In this document: positions 4,755 to 8,747 of the stretch, piece after piece | How the letters are laid out: the number at the start of each line of letters is the position of its first letter | How positions within the stretch are numbered: the stretch's first letter is position 1 | Source: Acidimicrobiia bacterium | GTDB lineage: Bacteria > Actinomycetota > Acidimicrobiia > Acidimicrobiales > JACDCH01 | Assembly (NCBI GenBank): GCA_013694495.1 | Contig: JACDCH010000411.1 | Location: 1 to 8,747, forward strand | Reading direction: 5' to 3' | DNA length: 8,747 nucleotides | Translations under genes and position numbers: made by a program | Notes under the pieces: generated by a model | Databases searched by the model: none | What the model was told of the DNA's origin: nothing | The model's input: the letters and a program-made list of their open reading frames with translations, nothing else

Positions 4755-5786
4755 TCAGCGGAGCTGGACGCTCGGTGGGCCATCGAGGACTTCGCCGATC
4801 ACCCACCAGCCCTCGTCCGCCAGCCGGGCGGCATCGCCCGGCGCCACCGCGGCGAGGAGCCCGCCGCTCGTCTGAGGGTCGTAGGCGAGCGCCTCCAGGG
4901 CCGGGGCCGCCTCGCCGTCGACGGCCACGAAGCCGGCCAGCGCGGCCCGGTTCCGGGCGTCGCCGCCCGTACGGACGCCCGCCGCTGCGGCCCGCCCCGC
5001 GCCCTGGTGGAGCGGCAGCGTGGTGCTCTCGATGCGCACGGTCATCTCGCTGCGCTCGGCCATCTCCCAGGCGTGGCCGAGCAGGCCGTAGCCGGTGACG
5101 TCGGTGCAGGCGTGGGGGCCGCGGCCCCCGTCGACCGCGGCCAGCTGCTCGGCCGCGTCGCGGTTCAGTCGCCGCATCCAGCCGATGGCCAGGGCGCGAT
5201 CAGCGGCATCGTCCCCGGCCAGGACGATGCCGGTACCGAGCGGCTTGGACAGCACCAGGGCGTCGCCCCCCCGAGCTCCGCCCTTGGTCCACACGGCGTC
5301 GGGGTGCACGGTGCCCTGGACCGCGAGCCCGAACAGCGGCTCGTCGCTGCGGATCGTGTGGCCGCCGGCCACCACCCCGCCGGCGGCGGCGACGGTGTCC
5401 GCCGCAGCGGCGAGGATGGCCTCGATGGCGGCGACCGGGAGGCGCTCGGGGAAGGCGGCGACGTTCACCGCCAGCCGCACCCGACCCCCCATGGCGAACA
5501 CGTCGGAGCAGGCGTTGGCCGCGGCGACCGCACCGAAGTCGGCGGGGTCGTCGACGGGCGGGGGGAAGAAGTCGATCGTGCTGACCAGGGCGACGTCGTC
5601 GGTCAGCCGGAACACGGCGGCGTCGTCGAACGGAGCCAGGCCCACCAGGAGGGCGGGGTCGGCGGTGCCGGCCAGACCGGCGACGAGCCCCCTCAGCTCG
5701 CCGGCGCCCCACTTGGCGGCGCAGCCGCCGCACGACGTCCATTCGGTGAGTCGGACCGGTGCGAGGCCAGGGGCGTCGGTGAGCAT
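4755..5786 (-). CDS. selD: SelD, selenide water dikinase (selenophosphate synthetase)
   Basis: A 343-residue SelD, near the 347 residues of the E. coli enzyme. It makes selenophosphate from ATP and selenide for SelA. The N-terminal motif 'LTEWTSCGGCAAK' places C22 and K25 at the catalytic Cys17 and Lys20 of E. coli SelD, so this SelD uses Cys rather than Sec. 'FDDAAVF', 'ISTIDFF'-type 'VSTIDFFPPPVDDP' with metal/ATP-binding Asp residues, 'GGHTIRSDEPLFG' and the C-terminal 'ACTDVTGYGLLGHAWEMA' and 'YDPQTSGGLL' are all family hallmarks. The ATG at 5786 is 6 nt downstream of a TAGGGT -10-like box, which suggests a leaderless message. It diverges from selA and is followed on its own strand by selC and the small PqqD-like gene. 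Confidence 0.95.
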   Translation of the reverse strand: MLTDAPGLAPVRLTEWTSCGGCAAKWGAGELRGLVAGLAGTADPALLVGLAPFDDAAVFRLTDDVALVSTIDFFPPPVDDPADFGAVAAANACSDVFAMGGRVRLAVNVAAFPERLPVAAIEAILAAAADTVAAAGGVVAGGHTIRSDEPLFGLAVQGTVHPDAVWTKGGARGGDALVLSKPLGTGIVLAGDDAADRALAIGWMRRLNRDAAEQLAAVDGGRGPHACTDVTGYGLLGHAWEMAERSEMTVRIESTTLPLHQGAGRAAAAGVRTGGDARNRAALAGFVAVDGEAAPALEALAYDPQTSGGLLAAVAPGDAARLADEGWWVIGEVLDGPPSVQLR

Positions 5787-5792
5787 CGGGCA

Positions 5793-5802
5793 ACCCTACG
5801 GT
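5793..5802. promoter_or_regulatory. Overlapping divergent -10 elements of selD and selA
   Basis: The ten bases ACCCTACGGT contain a TANNNT box on each strand: TAGGGT on the minus strand (5798-5793), 6 nt before the selD ATG, and TACGGT on the plus strand (5797-5802), 7 nt before a GTG at 5810 in the selA frame. Both share the central TA (5797-5798). Spacing of 6-7 nt from -10 box to start codon is what leaderless transcripts, common in actinobacteria, show. Such symmetric -10 regions are known to fire in both directions. No strong -35 was found on either side. The position also argues for the 5810 start of selA rather than the GTG at 5801, which lies within the box. Confidence 0.5.
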
Positions 5803-5809
5803 GGGGGTC

Positions 5810-7060
5810 GTGGCCGACCGACCGCCCTCCGTGGACGCCCTGGCGCGGTCGCTGCGCGGGTCGGGCCTGCCCCCGCCGCTACTGGTCGACGCGGCCCGAG
5901 CGGCCCTGGCCGCGGGCCGGCCCGAGGCCGCGGCCGGGCTGGCCGAGGAGCTGCGGGCCGGGTGGCTGCAGCCGGTCGTCAACGCCACCGGGGTCCTGCT
6001 TCACACCAACCTGGGCCGCGCCCCCCACGACGCGTCCCTCCCGGCGTCGTACACGAACCTCGAGCTCGACCTCACCACGGGGAAGCGCGGCGCCCGGTCC
6101 GACCACGTCGGCGCCCTGCTGGCGCGGGCGGCGGGGGCGGAGGCCGCGCTGGTGGTGAACAACGGCGCCGCAGCCGTCCTGCTCGTGCTGGCCGCCCTCG
6201 CCCCCGGCCTCGGCGTCGCCGTCTCCCGGGGCGAGTTGATCGAGATCGGCGGAGGGTTCCGGCTCCCCGACGTGATGGCCCAGTCGGGCGCCCGCCTGGT
6301 CGAGGTGGGCACGACCAACCGCACGAGGGTCGCCGACTTCGCCGCCGTCGCCGGCGAGGTGGCGCTGCTGCTCAAGGTCCACCGGTCGAACTTCCGCATG
6401 ACCGGCTTCGTGGAGGACGTCGGCGTGGCCGACCTCGCCGGCCTCGGGCCTCCGGTGGTGGTCGACCTGGGCTCCGGACTGCTCGACGCAGCCTGCCCCT
6501 GGTTGCCGGACGGCCCGCCCGCGTGGCTCCGGCACGAACCCGCGGTGCGCCAGACCATCGGCGCCGGGGCCGCGCTGGTCGTGTTCTCGGGCGACAAGCT
6601 GCTCGGCGGTCCCCAGGCGGGGATCATCGCGGGGGCGGCCGAGCTCGTGGCCCGGTGCAGCCGGCACCCGCTCTACCGCGTGGTGCGCCCGGGGGGCACC
6701 GTCCTCGGCGTGCTCCAGCAGGTCGTGCTGCACTACCTCCACCGCGACGGCGGGGCGCTGCCGTTCTGGCGCATGGCCGGCGCCGACGTCGATGGGCTGC
6801 GCCGGCGGGCCGAGGGGCTCGGCGGCGGCGAGGTGGTGGCCTGCGAGTCGATCACCGGCGGCGGCACGCTGCCGGGCGTGGTCATCCCCTCCGCCGGCGT
6901 CGCCGTGGCCGGTGACGTCACCCGCGAGCTGCGGGCGGCGGCGCCCAAGCCGATCGTCGCCCGGGTCGTCGACGGTCGCACCGTGCTCGACCTGCGCACG
7001 GTCGATCCCGATGACGACGCCCTCGTCGGCGCGGCGGTCCGGGCCCTGGGCTCGCGCTAG
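5810..7060 (+). CDS. selA: SelA, L-seryl-tRNA(Sec) selenium transferase
   Basis: A PLP enzyme that turns Ser-tRNA-Sec into Sec-tRNA-Sec with selenophosphate. From GTG 5810 it has 416 residues, somewhat shorter than the 463 of E. coli SelA. It begins with 'RPPSVDALARSL', which aligns with the short tRNA-contacting N-terminal domain. Family signatures follow: 'VVNATGVLLHTNLGR' (56-70), 'VNNGAAAVLL', 'SRGELIEIGGGFRLPDVM' (139-156), 'EVGTTNRT', 'KVHRSNFRMTGF', 'VVVDLGSGLL' and 'VFSGDKLLGGPQAGII', with K263 the expected PLP lysine. The start at 5810 is preferred because a -10-like box lies 7 nt before it; GTG 5801 would add three residues. It is transcribed away from selD and ends 19 nt from the converging membrane-protein gene, with no hairpin-plus-T terminator visible in that gap. 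Confidence 0.95.
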   Translation: MADRPPSVDALARSLRGSGLPPPLLVDAARAALAAGRPEAAAGLAEELRAGWLQPVVNATGVLLHTNLGRAPHDASLPASYTNLELDLTTGKRGARSDHVGALLARAAGAEAALVVNNGAAAVLLVLAALAPGLGVAVSRGELIEIGGGFRLPDVMAQSGARLVEVGTTNRTRVADFAAVAGEVALLLKVHRSNFRMTGFVEDVGVADLAGLGPPVVVDLGSGLLDAACPWLPDGPPAWLRHEPAVRQTIGAGAALVVFSGDKLLGGPQAGIIAGAAELVARCSRHPLYRVVRPGGTVLGVLQQVVLHYLHRDGGALPFWRMAGADVDGLRRRAEGLGGGEVVACESITGGGTLPGVVIPSAGVAVAGDVTRELRAAAPKPIVARVVDGRTVLDLRTVDPDDDALVGAAVRALGSR

Positions 7061-7079
7061 CGCCCCGGCCTCGGCGGCG

Positions 7080-8450
7080 TCACGCCCGCACGGCCACGGG
7101 CTCGTCGAGCAGCAGCGACCGCCACCCGCCCTGGTCCCGTCGTCGGAACTCCGGGACGCAGACGAGCACGAGGATGAACGGGAAGACCTGCACCCGCTGG
7201 CGGGTGAGGACCCCGAAGTTGGCGAAGGCGGAGAAGCCGTAGATGAACAGGATCGAGTACGTGGTCGCGAACAGCACGTATGGCGTGCGCAGCAGCGATC
7301 GGATGCTGCCGGCGACGTTGCGCCAGCGCCGGGCGAAGAGCAGGGCCAGGAACAACCCCTCGCCGCTGGCTGCGAACGCCAGCGGGTTGCTCGCCTCCCA
7401 GGGGAAGGGTCGGAACAGGACGCCGACGACGGCTGACGGGAACCGGCTCGGCGAGAGGTCAGTCTTTGGGGTGCTGGAGTCGAACGCCGACCCGCCGCCG
7501 GACGTCTGCCGTTGGGCCCGCTCGAGCGTGGTCGAGACGACGTCGGTGTTGAACTGGTCGATCCCGAGCACCCGCTCGGCGCCGTTCACGACGACCACCC
7601 CGGCCACGAGGAGCACGAGGATCCCGCCGGCCTTGGCCACGGGGGCAAGCAACGACGACCGCCCGGGCGAGCGCCGCAGCAGCAGCGCCACGGCGAAGCC
7701 GACGAGGAGCAGGCCGGCGACGTGGGGGCGGACCACGTTGGCCAGGAGGACGCCGACGAGGAGCAGCCGGAACCCCCGGCGGCGGTGGGTCAACGCCAGG
7801 GCCGTGCCGTAGGCGGCGATGCCGAGGGCCAGGGTCATCCAGGCCTCCTTGCCGATCGACGCCGGCCAGAACAGCACCGACGGCAGGAACAGCAGGAGCG
7901 TCGCGTAGCGCCGCAGGTCGCCCTCGGGGCAGGCCACGGCGAAGGCCCGGATGAACAGCCACGTCCCCCAGAACCCGGCGGTGGCGAACACGAGGAAGCC
8001 GCCGATCTTGGTCGGCCCGATGACGGCGTACACCGCGCCGACCGCCTGGCGCATGAAGATCGTGCCCGGCGGGCCGACGACGACGGCGCCGAACTCGCCG
8101 GACCGGTAGCCCGGGAACAGCAGCACCCCGGCGTCGTGGTAGGTGGACGCATCGGCGTTGCCGTCGTAGACGGCGAACACGATCGCGTAGCGCACCAGCG
8201 AGGCCACCAGCTTGGCCCCGAACGCCCACGGGAGCAGGGCCCCGACCCGGGGGTCGCCGATGGTGCGCGCTGCCCGCCGCAGGAACGGCACGTTCGCGAC
8301 CACGAGCACGACGCCGACGACGATGCCGCCCCAGACGTCGTAGCTCGTCCGGCCCATGGCCCAGAACGAGCCCAGGCTGAGGACGGCGATCGCGCCGAGG
8401 GCGGTGGCCTCGGTCAGCGTCAGCCGGGGCGGGCCCGACGACGTGACCAT
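7080..8450 (-). CDS. Polytopic membrane protein, likely exopolysaccharide polymerase/ligase-like
   Basis: A 456-residue integral membrane protein. Hydrophobic segments suitable for about ten membrane helices lie near residues 14-30, 41-56, 71-94, 135-170, 183-196, 203-220, 227-256, 276-290, 364-374 and 390-435. A long loop (about 300-350) holds Gly/Ser-rich 'QTSGGGSAFDSS'. Motifs such as 'LPSVLFWPASIGKEAWM' (189-205), 'NVVRPHVAG' (238-246) and 'NFGVLTRQRVQVFPF' (411-425) resemble membrane proteins of polysaccharide export loci, including Wzy/O-antigen-polymerase-like ones, but I cannot name the exact family. The ATG at 8450 is chosen because it lies 5 nt after the stop of the BY-kinase gene; a longer open frame upstream only overlaps that gene with low-complexity Pro/Ala/Arg sequence. 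The two genes form an operon likely for extracellular polysaccharide assembly. Confidence 0.7.
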   Translation of the reverse strand: MVTSSGPPRLTLTEATALGAIAVLSLGSFWAMGRTSYDVWGGIVVGVVLVVANVPFLRRAARTIGDPRVGALLPWAFGAKLVASLVRYAIVFAVYDGNADASTYHDAGVLLFPGYRSGEFGAVVVGPPGTIFMRQAVGAVYAVIGPTKIGGFLVFATAGFWGTWLFIRAFAVACPEGDLRRYATLLLFLPSVLFWPASIGKEAWMTLALGIAAYGTALALTHRRRGFRLLLVGVLLANVVRPHVAGLLLVGFAVALLLRRSPGRSSLLAPVAKAGGILVLLVAGVVVVNGAERVLGIDQFNTDVVSTTLERAQRQTSGGGSAFDSSTPKTDLSPSRFPSAVVGVLFRPFPWEASNPLAFAASGEGLFLALLFARRWRNVAGSIRSLLRTPYVLFATTYSILFIYGFSAFANFGVLTRQRVQVFPFILVLVCVPEFRRRDQGGWRSLLLDEPVAVRA

Positions 8451-8455
8451 CCGGA

Positions 8456-8746
8456 TCAGCCCTGCCGGTTGCGCCGGCGCAGGGCCTTGCGCCGGCGCCG
8501 GCCCCGGCCCCGACGGCGCCGGGGCGTGTCGGCCGTCGTGTAGTACCGGGAGTACGCCGCCTCGTTCGTGCGACTGCCGATCAGGGCGACGCCCACCACG
8601 GGCGCGCCGAGCCGGGCCAGCAGGTCGCAGGTGCGGTGGGCCGCCTCGAGCGTCGTCTTGCCGGCCCGGCACACCACCACGACGCTGTCAGCCGCGGGGA
8701 TGAGCTCGGTCGCGTCGTTCGTGGCGAGGAGCGGGGCGGTGTCGAT
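8456..8746 (-). CDS. BY-kinase/CpsD-type tyrosine autokinase, C-terminal part (5' end outside window)
   Basis: The last 96 residues of a bacterial tyrosine kinase of the polysaccharide-biosynthesis type. The visible sequence starts with 'IDTAPLLATNDATELIPAAD', the Walker A'/B-like 'vDtPPll..tDa..l...aD' motif of this family, with TAP in place of the usual TPP. 'VVVVCRAGKTTLEAA' and 'LLARLGAPVVGVAL' follow in the expected order. A short Tyr-containing stretch, 'YSRYYTT', probably carries autophosphorylation sites, though true Tyr clusters are usually longer. The end is a strongly basic tail of about 20 residues with 13 or so Arg, which is unusual. These kinases control chain length and export of capsule or exopolysaccharide at the membrane, consistent with the downstream polymerase-like gene. 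The N-terminal chain-length domain, if fused, is not visible. Confidence 0.85.
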   Translation of the reverse strand: MDTAPLLATNDATELIPAADSVVVVCRAGKTTLEAAHRTCDLLARLGAPVVGVALIGSRTNEAAYSRYYTTADTPRRRRGRGRRRRKALRRRNRQG

Positions 8747-8747
8747 G

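Noticed and set aside
4710..6158. A 482-codon plus-strand open frame across selD and the start of selA
   Set aside because: It is antisense to the unmistakable SelD sequence and in the wrong frame over SelA; its composition is typical of a GC-rich shadow.

Overview
The window is about 8.7 kb of very GC-rich DNA with G/C-dominated third codon positions and several TANNNT -10 boxes placed only a few bases before start codons. This points to an actinomycete-type bacterium (Actinomycetota). An Acidimicrobiia-like lineage is possible but unproven. The core is a complete selenocysteine (Sec) locus: the 3' part of selB (2-571, +), tRNA-Sec selC (4583-4678, -), selD (4755-5786, -) and selA (5810-7060, +). 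selD and selA diverge from an almost symmetric shared -10 region.

Between selB and selC lies a four-gene, tightly coupled + strand operon (709-4312). It encodes (i) an exported Cys-rich protein with a twin-arginine-type signal peptide and a CCC-containing C-terminus, (ii) an HPr-kinase-like P-loop protein, (iii) a PqqD-domain protein and (iv) a nucleotidyltransferase of the NTP_transf_5 type. A second small PqqD-like gene (4285-4566, -) starts 16 nt after the 3' end of selC and runs tail-to-tail into this operon. Kinase, PqqD and nucleotidyltransferase are known as accessory parts of ribosomal-peptide (for example lasso peptide) modification, but no cyclase or protease is visible here, so the cassette is unclassified.

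The main discovery candidate is that gene (iii) appears to be a selenoprotein. The PqqD ORF ends in a TGA at 2616-2618, and the same frame stays open for another 252 codons. The 14 codons just after the TGA have coding-like third positions in that frame only. A perfect 8-bp hairpin with a GGG loop sits 13 nt after the TGA, matching the layout of a bacterial SECIS element. Read through as Sec111, the gene is 363 aa and overlaps its neighbours by 8 and 4 nt. Read as a stop, it splits into a PqqD fragment and an ORF with a GTG start lacking a ribosome binding site. With selA, selB, selC and selD all adjacent, this suggests a Sec-dependent peptide or protein modification system built into the Sec locus.

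The last part (7080-8747, -) is a different locus. It holds a polytopic membrane protein resembling exopolysaccharide polymerases, preceded by the C-terminus of a bacterial tyrosine-kinase (BY-kinase/CpsD type) protein with a strongly Arg-rich tail. No insertion sequences, CRISPR arrays, rRNA genes or gene-free stretches over 300 bases were seen.
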